Source of the DNA: Planctomycetota bacterium
Lineage (GTDB): Bacteria > Planctomycetota > MHYJ01 > WSZJ01
Assembly: GCA_009773755.1 (NCBI GenBank)
Contig: WSZJ01000069.1
Span: 1 to 34,830 of the forward strand
Direction of reading: 5' to 3'
DNA length: 34,830 bases
Both the position numbers and the translations under genes were made by a program. Under the pieces are notes generated by a model. That model saw nothing but the letters and a program-made list of their open reading frames with translations, searched no databases and was not told the origin of the DNA. This document shows, piece by piece, positions 1 to 8,012 of the stretch. Each line of letters opens with the position of its first letter. Positions within the stretch are counted from its first letter, which is position 1.

Positions 1-103
1 GGTCGGGGCTCGCGGTCCGACGTCGAGCCTTTCCGACGCCGGGCCGCGAGGTCCGCCCGCCGACGGCGCTCGACTTGTTCGCGCGCTCTCAAGAGTCCCG
101 GTC

Positions 104-1483
104 TCACGGTTCAGCTTCACCGCGCAGCCCGTGCCGCTCCATTTTCTTCCTCAGCGTCGCCCGGTTGATCCCCAGCCTTCTGCTCGCGGCGCTCAGCGAC
201 CCTTTCGCGTCCGCAAGCGCCTTCTCCACGAGCAGCTTCTCCCACTTGTCGCTCACCGCGTCCCACGCAGCGCCCTCCGGCGCTTCCGACAGCCACCGCT
301 CGACCAGCAGCCGCGCCTGTTCGTCGTCGGGGCCGCCGGCCCTGGCGTGGAGGCGCGGAGGCAGATGCTCGGGAAGGATCGCCCCGCTTCGCGAGAGGAC
401 CAGCGACTGCTCCACCGCATTTCGCAGCTCTCGCACGTTCCCCGGCCAGTCGTACGACATCATCGCTTCCAGCGCCGCTTCACTCACGGCCTTGCCGGCA
501 TTGCCGCCGTCCTGGAGGAAGCGGGCGACGAGGCGGGGGACGTCGGATTTTCTGTCCCGCAGGGGCGGGAGGGTGATCGAGACGACGTTGAGGCGGTAGA
601 AAAGATCCTCCCGGTACGCGCCGTCGGCGACGAGCTGGCGCAGGTCGCGGTTCGTTGCGGCGACGATGCGGACGTCGGCCGTGAGGCGGTCGTTTCCGCC
701 GACGCGGGTAAAGGAGCGGTCCTCGAGGAAGCGGAGGAGCTTGGCCTGCGCGGGCTGGGGGAGGTCGCCGACCTCGTCGAGGAAGAGGGTTCCGCCCTGG
801 GCGATTTCGAAGCGGCCCGGTTTGGTGCGGATGGCGCCGGTGAACGCGCCCTTTTCGTGGCCGAAGAGCTCGCTTTCGACGAGGCCTTCCGGCAGCGAGG
901 CGCAGTTGATCGGCTCGAAGTTTTTCTTTGCGCGCCGCGAGTTCGCGTGGATCGCGCGGGCGACGAGCTCCTTGCCGGTCCCGCTTTCGCCCGTGATGAG
1001 GACGGTCGCGTCGGTCAGGCACACGGCGCCTATTTTCTTGAAGACGTCCTGCATCGCGGGGGTCGACCCGACCAGGCCGCCGAGGTCGGACTCGCCCTGG
1101 TGCTTCGCGACTTCCCTGGACATCGCCCTGCGCTCGAGCGCGCGAGCGACCGCCGACTCCGCTTCCGCCAGATCCACCGGCTTCGTGAGGTACTCGAATG
1201 CACCGGACTTGATCGCCTCAACCGCGGTTTGCATGGTCCCGTGGGCCGTGATCACGATCACCGGCAGGTCGGGGCGGCGCTCGCGGATGCGGCGAAGCGC
1301 CGTGAGTCCGTCCATGCCGGGGAGGCGGACGTCGAGGACGACGAGGTCGACTTCGGGAGTCAGCGCGGCGAGGCCTTCTTCGGCGCTGGGGGCGACGACG
1401 GCGCGGTGGCCTTTCCCCTCGAGCATCTGCCGGAAGGCCCAGCAGATTGAAGGTTCGTCGTCGATGACGAGGGCGAGCGCCAT
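104..1483 (-). CDS. NtrC-family sigma-54-dependent response regulator
   Basis: Cytoplasmic transcription activator of 459 aa with the full NtrC layout. The receiver domain (about 1-120) has acidic residues D8/D9, phosphoacceptor D51 in the LDVRLPG context, T79 and K101. The AAA+ domain (about 135-375) has Walker A GESGTGKE (165-172), the sigma-54 contact loop GAFTGA (212-217) and Walker B LFLDEVGD (233-240). A Fis-type helix-turn-helix is at the C-terminus (about 415-450, ASRRLGINRATLRKKM). By family rule, phosphorylation drives ATP-dependent opening of sigma-54 promoters. The start is set at the Met just before the first beta strand; an ATG seven codons upstream (1504) is possible and neither has a good Shine-Dalgarno. 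No partner kinase is visible here; it may lie beyond position 1. No clear -24/-12 promoter was found in the window, so the target is unknown. Confidence 0.93.
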   Translation of the reverse strand: MALALVIDDEPSICWAFRQMLEGKGHRAVVAPSAEEGLAALTPEVDLVVLDVRLPGMDGLTALRRIRERRPDLPVIVITAHGTMQTAVEAIKSGAFEYLTKPVDLAEAESAVARALERRAMSREVAKHQGESDLGGLVGSTPAMQDVFKKIGAVCLTDATVLITGESGTGKELVARAIHANSRRAKKNFEPINCASLPEGLVESELFGHEKGAFTGAIRTKPGRFEIAQGGTLFLDEVGDLPQPAQAKLLRFLEDRSFTRVGGNDRLTADVRIVAATNRDLRQLVADGAYREDLFYRLNVVSITLPPLRDRKSDVPRLVARFLQDGGNAGKAVSEAALEAMMSYDWPGNVRELRNAVEQSLVLSRSGAILPEHLPPRLHARAGGPDDEQARLLVERWLSEAPEGAAWDAVSDKWEKLLVEKALADAKGSLSAASRRLGINRATLRKKMERHGLRGEAEP

Positions 1484-1507
1484 GGGGAGTGACTCTACAT
1501 CCACGGC

Positions 1508-1604
1508 GAAACGAAAAACAAAAAACGAAAAACGAAAAACAAAAACTCCGTCTTCTCCGCTTTGCGTTTTCGTTTTTCGTTTTTACTTTTTCGTTTTTCG
1601 TTTC
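1508..1604. repeat. GAAAAAC heptamer array, inverted (hairpin)
   Basis: Left arm 1508-1546 is built of GAAAAAC-type 7-mers. Right arm 1566-1604 is its reverse complement with 4 mismatches in 39 positions, and the loop is 19 nt. It fills nearly all of the space between the divergent genes at 1483 and 1620 and is strikingly AT-rich for this sequence. It could form a long hairpin in either transcript. Confidence 0.9.
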
Positions 1605-1619
1605 TTCTGTGCCCTCCCC

Positions 1620-2708
1620 ATGCCCCGCACCCGCCTCGCCCGCCTGTCTCTCCTCGCCGCCATCGCCATCACGGCGACGACCATCGCCTATTTCCTCCCC
1701 CTCCTCGACTGGATCGCCGCCGCCCAATCCCGAATCGAAACCTACGGCTCCTGGGCCCCCGCCCTCTACGTCCTCCTCTATGTTCTCTTCACCTTGGCCC
1801 TCATCCCCGGCTCCGCCCTGACGTTCACCGCCGGCCTTCTCTACGGCACAGCGCGCGGCACGGCGATTTCCCTCTCGGCCTCGACCCTCGCCGCCTGCCT
1901 CGCCTTCCTCGTCGCCCGCTACCTGCTCCGCGACCGCATCGCGAAAAAATTCGCCGACTCGCCGCGCTTCCAGGCCCTCGACCGCGCCGTCGCCGGCGAC
2001 GCCTGGAAAATCGTCATCCTCATGCGCCTCTCGCCCGCGTTTCCCTACGTCCTCCTCAATTACGCTTTCGGCCTGACCCGCGTACGCCTCGCCACGTTCG
2101 CCTTCTTCTCGCTCGTCGGCATGATCCCGGCCACCCTCATCCTCACCACGGCCGCCGCCGCGCTCGGTCAAGCCGCCGAGGCCGCCAAGCGCGACATGGC
2201 GGAGGCCGGCCCGGAGCCGCCTCGCGTGCTCTTTGACCGGGGCCCTTCCGACCCTGATTCCGTCCGCGCGGGAATCTCCTGGCTGCGCAACCGGCAGTTG
2301 ATCCTCTGGCGTGAAAACGAACCGGGTGAAACGGCGGAACAGACGCGCCTGGCGTCGCTGGTCGAATCGCTCTCCAATCGCCTCCGCGCGGGACAGGTCG
2401 CGCCCCCGGCGCTCGCCGACGAATCCGCCGAAGCCGCCCGCGACCGCGTCGGGTCCGCTCTCAACGCAGCAGGATTCCAGGCGAGGGAAGCGGCGCAGTA
2501 CTTCGACGCGGGCCGCCCCGGCACGGCGCGCGACCGCCAGAAGACCGTCACGGAGTACCTGGCGACGGCAAAAGGCGACGGCCGCCGCGTCAACTGGGCC
2601 CTCTGGTCCGCCCTGGGCGCCAGCCTCCTGGTGACGATCGCGGTTGGCCGCATGGCGCAGAAGGCGCTGGCGGAAGCGGGGAAAGCTCCGGTCTCAACCG
2701 CTTCGTAA
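1620..2708 (+). CDS. TVP38/TMEM64 (SNARE-associated/DedA-like) family membrane protein with extended C-terminus
   Basis: Integral membrane protein of 362 aa. The first ~200 residues match the TVP38/TMEM64 family: an N-terminal TM segment (about 9-30), the signature re-entrant region with LIPGSALTFTAGLLYG (about 60-76), then LVARYLLRDRI and the RLSPAFPYVLLNYAFGLT segment. Related DedA-superfamily proteins have been linked to lipid scrambling and membrane homeostasis; the exact substrate here is unknown. The remaining ~160 residues are unusual for the family: a soluble charged region (about 200-330) followed by another TM helix (WALWSALGASLLVTIAVG). The ATG at 1620 is chosen because all sequence upstream in frame is the heptamer hairpin and the antisense of the regulator gene. 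No clear Shine-Dalgarno is visible. Confidence 0.85.
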   Translation: MPRTRLARLSLLAAIAITATTIAYFLPLLDWIAAAQSRIETYGSWAPALYVLLYVLFTLALIPGSALTFTAGLLYGTARGTAISLSASTLAACLAFLVARYLLRDRIAKKFADSPRFQALDRAVAGDAWKIVILMRLSPAFPYVLLNYAFGLTRVRLATFAFFSLVGMIPATLILTTAAAALGQAAEAAKRDMAEAGPEPPRVLFDRGPSDPDSVRAGISWLRNRQLILWRENEPGETAEQTRLASLVESLSNRLRAGQVAPPALADESAEAARDRVGSALNAAGFQAREAAQYFDAGRPGTARDRQKTVTEYLATAKGDGRRVNWALWSALGASLLVTIAVGRMAQKALAEAGKAPVSTAS

Positions 2709-2825
2709 GTGGAGTCTGACGCTCTTCCTCCTTCGCGCAGGGGAAGCAACGACTTCCGGCGCCTCTGCCAACGACCGCACCCCTTCCGGCGTATCTATTG
2801 GATCGCCACCTGTTCCGGGGGGTCC

Positions 2826-3569
2826 ATGAAGGTCGCCGCTCTCCTTATTACAGCCGTTGCCGCCGCTCTCCTCGTCGCCGCGGTCGCACAGGCCGCTTCC
2901 CTCAGCAAGCGCCTCCATAGCGTGCCGGCGCCCGCCGCGGGTGCCGCTTCGGATGGCGCCCCCCACGAGATGCCGCCCTCACCTTTTGAGGTGGCGGAGA
3001 TGGCGAAGCGGATCGAGGCGTGCGCGGCGAAAATCGACCTGAAGATCGAGCGTGAGTCCAGGGCGTTGCGGGAGGCGAAGGAGCGGTTCGCGGGGATCAA
3101 GGGGTTGACCGACGAGTCGCTCGAGGCGATCGCGAAGGAATCGCTGGCGCTGAAAGAGGAGCTGGCGAAGAAGAAGGCGGACAAAGAGAAAGTGGCGGAG
3201 CTGACGAAGAGGATAAGGACGGAGCAGCAGAAGGCGATGTTCAAAAGGTTCATGGGCGACCGGATGAAGGGGGAGATGGAGAAGGTCAAGGCGGAGCTGG
3301 AGCTGACGCCGGACCAGGCGGTGCAGTTCGACAAGGTGAGCGGGGAGATGTTCGACAAGTTCGCGGAAATGGGGTCGAGCTTCATGGACGGCGAGACGAA
3401 TCCCGCGAAATTCGCGGAGCTGGTGACGGAGTCGAACTCGCGGATGCAGGGTTTCATGAGCGAGGACCAGTTCAAGAAGTACCAGGACATCCAGAAGAAG
3501 CAGTGGGGCGGCGGCGGAGGCGGACGGCAGGGCAGCGGCGACGGGCAGCCCGGGGGAGGCGGACAATGA
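2826..3569 (+). CDS. Exported coiled-coil protein with LTxxQ-like motif (first of three related genes)
   Basis: Predicted exported protein of 247 aa. A hydrophobic signal or anchor (about 1-23, ending AQA) is followed by a long charged helical region (about 55-160) rich in Lys, Glu and Ala. The motif LTPDQAVQFDKV follows (from 160), then MSEDQFKKYQDI (from 211), and the tail is Gly-rich (226-247). LT/LS-x-x-Q motifs paired this way recall the Spy/CpxP periplasmic chaperone family, but the resemblance is motif-level only. Start ATG is preceded by a GGGGGG run. The stop overlaps the next start as ATGA (3566-3569). The codons of the Gly tail include GGGGGAGGCGG, which doubles as the ribosome-binding site for the next gene. 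Function unknown. Confidence 0.8.
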   Translation: MKVAALLITAVAAALLVAAVAQAASLSKRLHSVPAPAAGAASDGAPHEMPPSPFEVAEMAKRIEACAAKIDLKIERESRALREAKERFAGIKGLTDESLEAIAKESLALKEELAKKKADKEKVAELTKRIRTEQQKAMFKRFMGDRMKGEMEKVKAELELTPDQAVQFDKVSGEMFDKFAEMGSSFMDGETNPAKFAELVTESNSRMQGFMSEDQFKKYQDIQKKQWGGGGGGRQGSGDGQPGGGGQ

Positions 3570-4309
3570 GCGACAAGCTGGCGGTGGCAAGCTGCGTCGT
3601 TTCGATCGCGATGGCCGGACTCGCAGGGTGGGCGCTTCATGACATGAAGCAGCTCGAGAAGAAGGTCGCGGCCCTGGAGCACGCGCCCGAGCCGGGAGCG
3701 CTTCCTGACGCCGCGAAGCCGGACGTGAACGACCCGCGGGCGGCGCTTGCGTCGCGGCTGGAGATGCTGGAGAGGCGGCTGGCGCAGTCGGACGTGGACT
3801 ACGAATTCAGCGTAAAGGCGTTCCAGGACGAGGCGGGGCGGGCGTCGGAGGAAATCGACGCGCAGGCGATGGAGATCATGGCGAAGCTGGCGGAGATCAA
3901 GGCGAACCCGCCCAAGGAGCTGACGGACGCGATCCTCGAGGAGCAGGTGCGGGCAGGGTTGCTGGAGAAGCGGAAGAAGGACACGAAGAGCACGCTGAAG
4001 AAGCAGGGTGCGAAGCAGTTGAAGTCTGCGAAGGAGAAGATGAACCTGACGGAGGAGCAGATGGCCGTGCTGAAGGAGTACTTCGAAGGGCTTTACACGG
4101 AGTGGAGCGACACGCTGGCATTGATTTTCACCGGCGAAGAAGTGGACCAGAAGGTGATTGAGGCGAAGGTGGAGGACACGAAGGTGCGGACGGACGCAAA
4201 GATGAAGGAAGTGCTGAAGCCGGAACAGTACGAGACGTGGAAGAAAGAGGTGGAGCCGTCGTTCTACCAGGACCCGTTCCGGCCGGGCGGCGGGGGAGGT
4301 GGCCGATGA
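3566..4309 (+). CDS. Membrane-anchored coiled-coil protein with LTxxQ-like motif (second of three)
   Basis: Protein of 247 aa, the same length as its upstream neighbour. An N-terminal TM anchor (about 5-25) is followed by a coiled-coil stretch (about 27-40 and 58-115), LTEEQMAVLKEYF (from 161), and LKPEQYETWKKEV (from 217). It ends in a Gly-rich tail, GGGGGGR. The arrangement of the two LTxxQ/LKPEQ motifs parallels the first gene, so the pair look like paralogues. It overlaps both neighbours by ATGA, which implies translational coupling. The in-frame upstream extension was rejected because it is the shadow of the Gly-rich tail. Function unknown; a periplasmic chaperone-like or envelope-sensing role is speculation. 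Confidence 0.8.
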   Translation: MSDKLAVASCVVSIAMAGLAGWALHDMKQLEKKVAALEHAPEPGALPDAAKPDVNDPRAALASRLEMLERRLAQSDVDYEFSVKAFQDEAGRASEEIDAQAMEIMAKLAEIKANPPKELTDAILEEQVRAGLLEKRKKDTKSTLKKQGAKQLKSAKEKMNLTEEQMAVLKEYFEGLYTEWSDTLALIFTGEEVDQKVIEAKVEDTKVRTDAKMKEVLKPEQYETWKKEVEPSFYQDPFRPGGGGGGR

Positions 4310-5031
4310 AAGCGCTGCTCCCTGTCGCGATGGTTCTTGCAGCCGCGGCCTGCGCGGCGGCCGCGTGGTTTGCGCCGGTTCGAAACGACATTGCGGGCCG
4401 CCGGTCGCGCGTCGACGACGCCGGCCAGCCGACGACCGCGAAACCATTGTCGGCAATGACGGAAGCGGACCGAGCGGAAGTGGAAGGTCTGGTGAAGCGG
4501 CTGGGCGAGCTGGACGCGAAGCTCGACAGGCACCAGGAAATCTCCTCCGGTGAATGGAACGCGCTTCTGTCGGACCTGACGCGCGAGAACGCGCGGCGGA
4601 CGGTCGAGGGCGACCGGCTGGCGAGCGTCGTGAACGCCGCAGGAGGCAAACCGATCGAGGCGCAGATCGAAGACCTGATGGACGAGACGGCGCGGAAGCG
4701 CGTGAAGGGAATGCTGAAGGGGTGGATCGACACGGAGTCAAACGCGCTGAAGACGCATCTCGGGCTGGCGGGCTCGCAGGCGGCGGCGGTGGACCAGCTG
4801 GTCGCGGACATTCTGAAGGAAGAGGAAGAGAAGCTTGCGCAGGGCGACGCCGGCGACAACATGATCGGCTGGCGCCCGGACATCATGGCGAGCGCGCGCG
4901 ACAAGCTGAAAGACCGGATCGACCCGCTGCTGACCGGCGAGCAGAAGCCGAAGGCGCAGGAGTGGTTCAAGTCGACGGATTGGGGAAGGGCGTGGAGGGA
5001 AGGGCAGAAGAAGGGGAGCGAGACAAAGTAG
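4306..5031 (+). CDS. Exported coiled-coil protein, divergent third member of the set
   Basis: Protein of 241 aa. A signal/anchor (about 1-23) has a Cys at position 16, but the context VLAAAAC is only a loose lipobox, so a lipoprotein is possible but unsupported. Charged helical regions follow. The C-terminal part again shows paired motifs in the same places as the two upstream genes: HLGLAGSQAAAVDQL (about 151-165) and LLTGEQKPKAQEW (about 208-220). The start overlaps the previous stop as ATGA, and a GGGGGAGG Shine-Dalgarno lies inside the upstream Gly codons. It is followed by a 388-nt gap that opens with an inverted heptamer array. Function unknown. Confidence 0.78.
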   Translation: MKALLPVAMVLAAAACAAAAWFAPVRNDIAGRRSRVDDAGQPTTAKPLSAMTEADRAEVEGLVKRLGELDAKLDRHQEISSGEWNALLSDLTRENARRTVEGDRLASVVNAAGGKPIEAQIEDLMDETARKRVKGMLKGWIDTESNALKTHLGLAGSQAAAVDQLVADILKEEEEKLAQGDAGDNMIGWRPDIMASARDKLKDRIDPLLTGEQKPKAQEWFKSTDWGRAWREGQKKGSETK

Positions 5032-5042
5032 TGGGGCGGCTG

Positions 5043-5253
5043 GAGTTTGGAGTTGCGGGTTCCGGATGTTGAGATCCGAGTTCCGCGTTCCGTGTGGGGT
5101 TGGGAGATCCGGGTTGCCGGTTGACTGGCTTGACGGAACGCTGAATGCGCCATCGAGCGGCGCCCGAGAACTCGCAGCCCCGAACCCCGAACCCCACCCG
5201 GAACACGGAACCCCGAACCCGGATCTCAACATCCGGAACTCCAAACTCGCAAC
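5043..5253. repeat. GAGTTCC/GGGTTCC heptamer array, inverted (large hairpin)
   Basis: Left arm about 5043-5125 and right arm about 5170-5253 are imperfect reverse complements made of 7-mers (GAGTTCC, GGGTTCC, GCGTTCC). A 17-nt core (CCGGATGTTGAGATCCG) matches perfectly. Elsewhere the arms differ by insertions of exactly 7 nt. It occupies the first half of the gap between the three-gene operon and the HEAT-receiver gene. Its core also occurs in the array at 7754-7950. Confidence 0.85.
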
Positions 5254-5337
5254 CACTTCCGAAGCTTCCTCCACCAACATTCCTCTAAAGCCTTTCCCCT
5301 CTTCACTCTGCAGCAGCTCATCCGAGCCTTCTCTTCC

Positions 5338-5367
5338 TTGACTCCGCTTCCCCCTCATTCCTACAAT
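5338..5367 (+). promoter_or_regulatory. Sigma-70-type promoter for the HEAT-receiver gene
   Basis: TTGACT (5338-5343), an 18-bp spacer, and TACAAT (5362-5367). The predicted start is near 5375, giving a leader of about 46 nt before the ATG at 5421. Confidence 0.65.
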
Positions 5368-5420
5368 CCCGCCCCTTACTGCCTGGGGGTTCCCCGTTCT
5401 GCCTTTCAAAGGAGGCGTGG

Positions 5421-7694
5421 ATGCGCGCCCGAGTTCTGACGTCGCTGACGCTGTCCGCGGTGCTTTTCGCCGGCTCCGTTGCTTTCGCCCAGGGGCCGGA
5501 TGAGGAGCAGTTCAAGACTCTTTACCGGGATGGTCTCGACCTGTACCTGCGCGGCCAGAAGAAAGAGGCCTACGAGAAGCTGGAGCAGGCTCTCCGCATC
5601 AAGGTCGACGACAAGCTCGTCCTGTACATGCGCGACGAGATGAGCTGGAAGACGCTCGAGATGATGCTGATGGATGGCGGCGAAACCCGCCAGACGGCTC
5701 TTCGCATCATGGAACTGGCCAAGAGCAAGGCCCAGAACCTGAAGAAGAACACGGCGGAGATCGAGGCGTATGTGCTTCAGCTGGACTCGCCGAAATTCAT
5801 TCCTGTGACGGACGCTGAGATGTTCCTCCGCGCCATCGGCACGTACTCCCTCGGGCCGCTGATCGACCACCTGGGCGACGCCAAGAGCGAGACGCTTCGC
5901 ACGAACGTCATCGTCGTCCTGTCGCACATGCAGGACGAGGCGACGCTGGCGGTGGCCGACGCGTTGAACTCGACGGACAAGCTGACGCAGCAGAACGCGT
6001 GCGTGGTCCTCGGCAACATCGGGGACATCCGCGGGCTGGCCGAGCTTCGCCGGGTCGTGGAGAGCGGCGGGGCGGACGCGGAAGTCAAGTCGTTCGCGCA
6101 GCGGGCGATCGACCGGATCGTCGCGAATCATCCCGAGGAGACGAGTTTGTCCGGGAAGAGCGCGAAAGAGACGTACGTGATCCTGGCGGAGCGGTGGTAC
6201 CGGTCGCATCCGTCGGTCATGCACTACATGTTCGGCGACTACGTCATCTGGCGCTGGAGCGCGAGCCAGAACAAGATCGTCGGCCGCGACGTTCCGCCCT
6301 ACGCGATGAACGAAGAGCTGGCCGAAGAGGCCTGCCACGACGCGATCCAGATCGACAATGCCTACGCCGACGCGTGGAGCCTGATTGCCTGCGTGTCGTT
6401 CCAGCAGTACGAGGAAGCGCAGATCGCGCTGGAGGCAGGCGAGAAACATCTGGCGCTCGGCGAAATCAAGCCCGAGGACCTGGACAAGCTGAAGATCGAG
6501 ACGGCGAGCATCGAGCAGGCGAATTTCCTCGGCGTCATGGCGGGGCGCGACGCGCTCTACCGCGCGCTGTCGAAGTCGCTGGCGGACGACACGGCGCAGG
6601 TGTCCGTGGCGATCTGCTGGGCGCTGGGCCTGACGGCGCTGGGCGCGGACCTGACCGCCGCCGGCGACGTGGTCGGCCCGCCGCTCTGCGAGGCGCTGAA
6701 GAACGCCGACAAGCGGGTGCAGTACGCGTCGGCGGAAGCGATCATCAAGCTGAATCCGACGCAGAATTTCGCGAACATGGAGCTGGTGGCCGGGAATCTC
6801 GGCAAGGCGATCCGCGAGCAGGCGGTGCGGGTGGCGCTTCTCGTCGAGCCCGACGACACGATCCGCGCCCAGATGGCGGATCAGCTGAACACGGCCGGGA
6901 TTTACGTCGTGCAGGCGTCGAGCGCGAAGCATGCGCTTCTCAAGATCAAGGAATTCCCGATCGAAGACGTGATCATCTGCGACGGCCAGACGCTCAACAC
7001 GGTCGTCTTCAGCGTCGAGATCCGGGGCAAGAACCAGGCGGAGACGTCGGTGCTCGATTCGCTCCAGCAGGATCTCCGGACGAAGCAGGTGCCGGTGGTC
7101 GTGACGGGTGCGGACGGGACCGAAGTTACGAAGTGGCAGGGGATCTTCAAGACCGAGGTGAAGGACTACGCCGAGAAGAACATCAACGGCGCGGCGTGGC
7201 AGGCGAAGCTCGATCCGCTGATCGCCCCGACGATGGACCGGTCGAAGGCGCGCGCGGAGAAGGCGGCGATCTCGGCCGCCGAGGCGCTCGCGAGGGTCAG
7301 GATCCAGAACACGATTTTCACCAATTTCCAGGAAGCCGTTGACGGCGGCATCGCGGCGCTGGACGGCCGAACCGACACGATCCGTCGCCCGGTCTGCTGG
7401 GCGCTCGGCGCGCTCGGGAATCCGTCGGCCCTCGACGCTCTTTCCAAGGTGCTGGCGGACGCCTCGAACGACAAGACCGTCCGGGTAGCCGCGGCCGAAG
7501 GCGGCCTGGCGCACATCTATCAGCAGTCGGCCGCGGCCCCGAGCGAGGACCAGGTGAAGGCCCTGATCGCCGGGATCACGGACGCGGACGTGGACGTTCA
7601 GCGGGCGACGTCGAAGGCGATCGGTGCGGCGCGGATGACGAACGAGCAGCGCGCGGCGATTTTTGCGGCGAAGAGGCTGCACCAGCTCAAGTAG
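5421..7694 (+). CDS. Exported HEAT-repeat protein with an embedded CheY-like receiver domain
   Basis: Protein of 757 aa with a signal peptide (1-23, cleavage after AFA). The N-terminal part has helical/TPR-like (about 28-120) and HEAT-like repeats (about 140-235). A second helical region (about 250-350) and more HEAT-like repeats (about 370-465) follow. Residues about 469-602 read as a response-regulator receiver: acidic pocket EPDD (476-479), D521 at the end of strand 3 (VIICD), T562 after strand 4 (VPVVVTG), and K586 in DYAEKNI, the position of the usual DYLTKP lysine. HEAT-like repeats resume (about 640-745). The Shine-Dalgarno AAAGGAGG (5408-5415) fixes the start. A strong terminator follows at 7720. 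Role unknown. An intact receiver in a protein that appears exported is odd, since phosphodonors are cytoplasmic. Confidence 0.85.
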   Translation: MRARVLTSLTLSAVLFAGSVAFAQGPDEEQFKTLYRDGLDLYLRGQKKEAYEKLEQALRIKVDDKLVLYMRDEMSWKTLEMMLMDGGETRQTALRIMELAKSKAQNLKKNTAEIEAYVLQLDSPKFIPVTDAEMFLRAIGTYSLGPLIDHLGDAKSETLRTNVIVVLSHMQDEATLAVADALNSTDKLTQQNACVVLGNIGDIRGLAELRRVVESGGADAEVKSFAQRAIDRIVANHPEETSLSGKSAKETYVILAERWYRSHPSVMHYMFGDYVIWRWSASQNKIVGRDVPPYAMNEELAEEACHDAIQIDNAYADAWSLIACVSFQQYEEAQIALEAGEKHLALGEIKPEDLDKLKIETASIEQANFLGVMAGRDALYRALSKSLADDTAQVSVAICWALGLTALGADLTAAGDVVGPPLCEALKNADKRVQYASAEAIIKLNPTQNFANMELVAGNLGKAIREQAVRVALLVEPDDTIRAQMADQLNTAGIYVVQASSAKHALLKIKEFPIEDVIICDGQTLNTVVFSVEIRGKNQAETSVLDSLQQDLRTKQVPVVVTGADGTEVTKWQGIFKTEVKDYAEKNINGAAWQAKLDPLIAPTMDRSKARAEKAAISAAEALARVRIQNTIFTNFQEAVDGGIAALDGRTDTIRRPVCWALGALGNPSALDALSKVLADASNDKTVRVAAAEGGLAHIYQQSAAAPSEDQVKALIAGITDADVDVQRATSKAIGAARMTNEQRAAIFAAKRLHQLK

Positions 7695-7719
7695 GGAGCG
7701 GCAATTCAACGGTCAGCGA

Positions 7720-7753
7720 GAGGCCCCGGCTTTGCCGGGGCCTCATTGTTTTT
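7720..7753 (+). terminator. Rho-independent terminator
   Basis: An 11-bp perfect GC-rich stem (7720-7730 with 7734-7744) with a TTT loop is followed by ATTGTTTTT. It sits 26 nt after the stop of the HEAT-receiver gene. Confidence 0.9.
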
Positions 7754-7950
7754 GGTTGTGGGTTCCGGATGTTGAGTCCCGGGATCCGCGTTCGGAGTTC
7801 CGCGTTCGGTTCCGAAGTTGAGAATTACGAGTTGCTTGGCGAGACACCCAGACCCTGCCGAACCCGGAACTCAGGACCCTGAACCCCACCCGGAACCCGG
7901 AACGCGGATCCCGGAACTCGACATCCGGAACTCAAAACTCAAAACCACAA
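7754..7950. repeat. GGGTTCC/GAGTTCC heptamer array, inverted (large hairpin)
   Basis: Left arm about 7754-7815 and right arm about 7885-7950 are reverse complements with scattered mismatches. They share GTTCCGGATGT and CCGGGATCCGCGTTC. It starts directly after the terminator and is the same repeat family as 5043-5253, sharing the GGTTCCGGATGTTGAG segment. Confidence 0.85.
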
Positions 7951-7954
7951 GGTA

Positions 7955-7989
7955 TACTTCCCGTGTCGGGGGGATTTCCGCGGGAAGTA
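7955..7989 (+). promoter_or_regulatory. 9-bp inverted repeat upstream of the TPR gene
   Basis: TACTTCCCG (7955-7963) and CGGGAAGTA (7981-7989) are perfect reverse complements separated by 17 nt, 23 nt before the ATG. It could be an operator or a leader hairpin. TATACT at 7953-7958 resembles a -10 box but has no good -35. Confidence 0.45.
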
Positions 7990-8012
7990 CACCCCGCGCC
8001 GGAGCTTCCATG

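Noticed and set aside
4370-4395. tRNA-like GGTTCGAA sequence
   Set aside because: It lies inside a coding region and no acceptor or anticodon stems can be formed around it. No tRNA or rRNA gene was found in the window.
5406-7709. A 767-aa frame antisense to the HEAT-receiver gene, and a 648-aa frame at 2795-4741 antisense to the three-gene operon
   Set aside because: Both are Arg/Leu/Val-rich mirrors of codon bias without motifs. The plus-strand genes have signal peptides, ribosome-binding sites and coherent overlaps.
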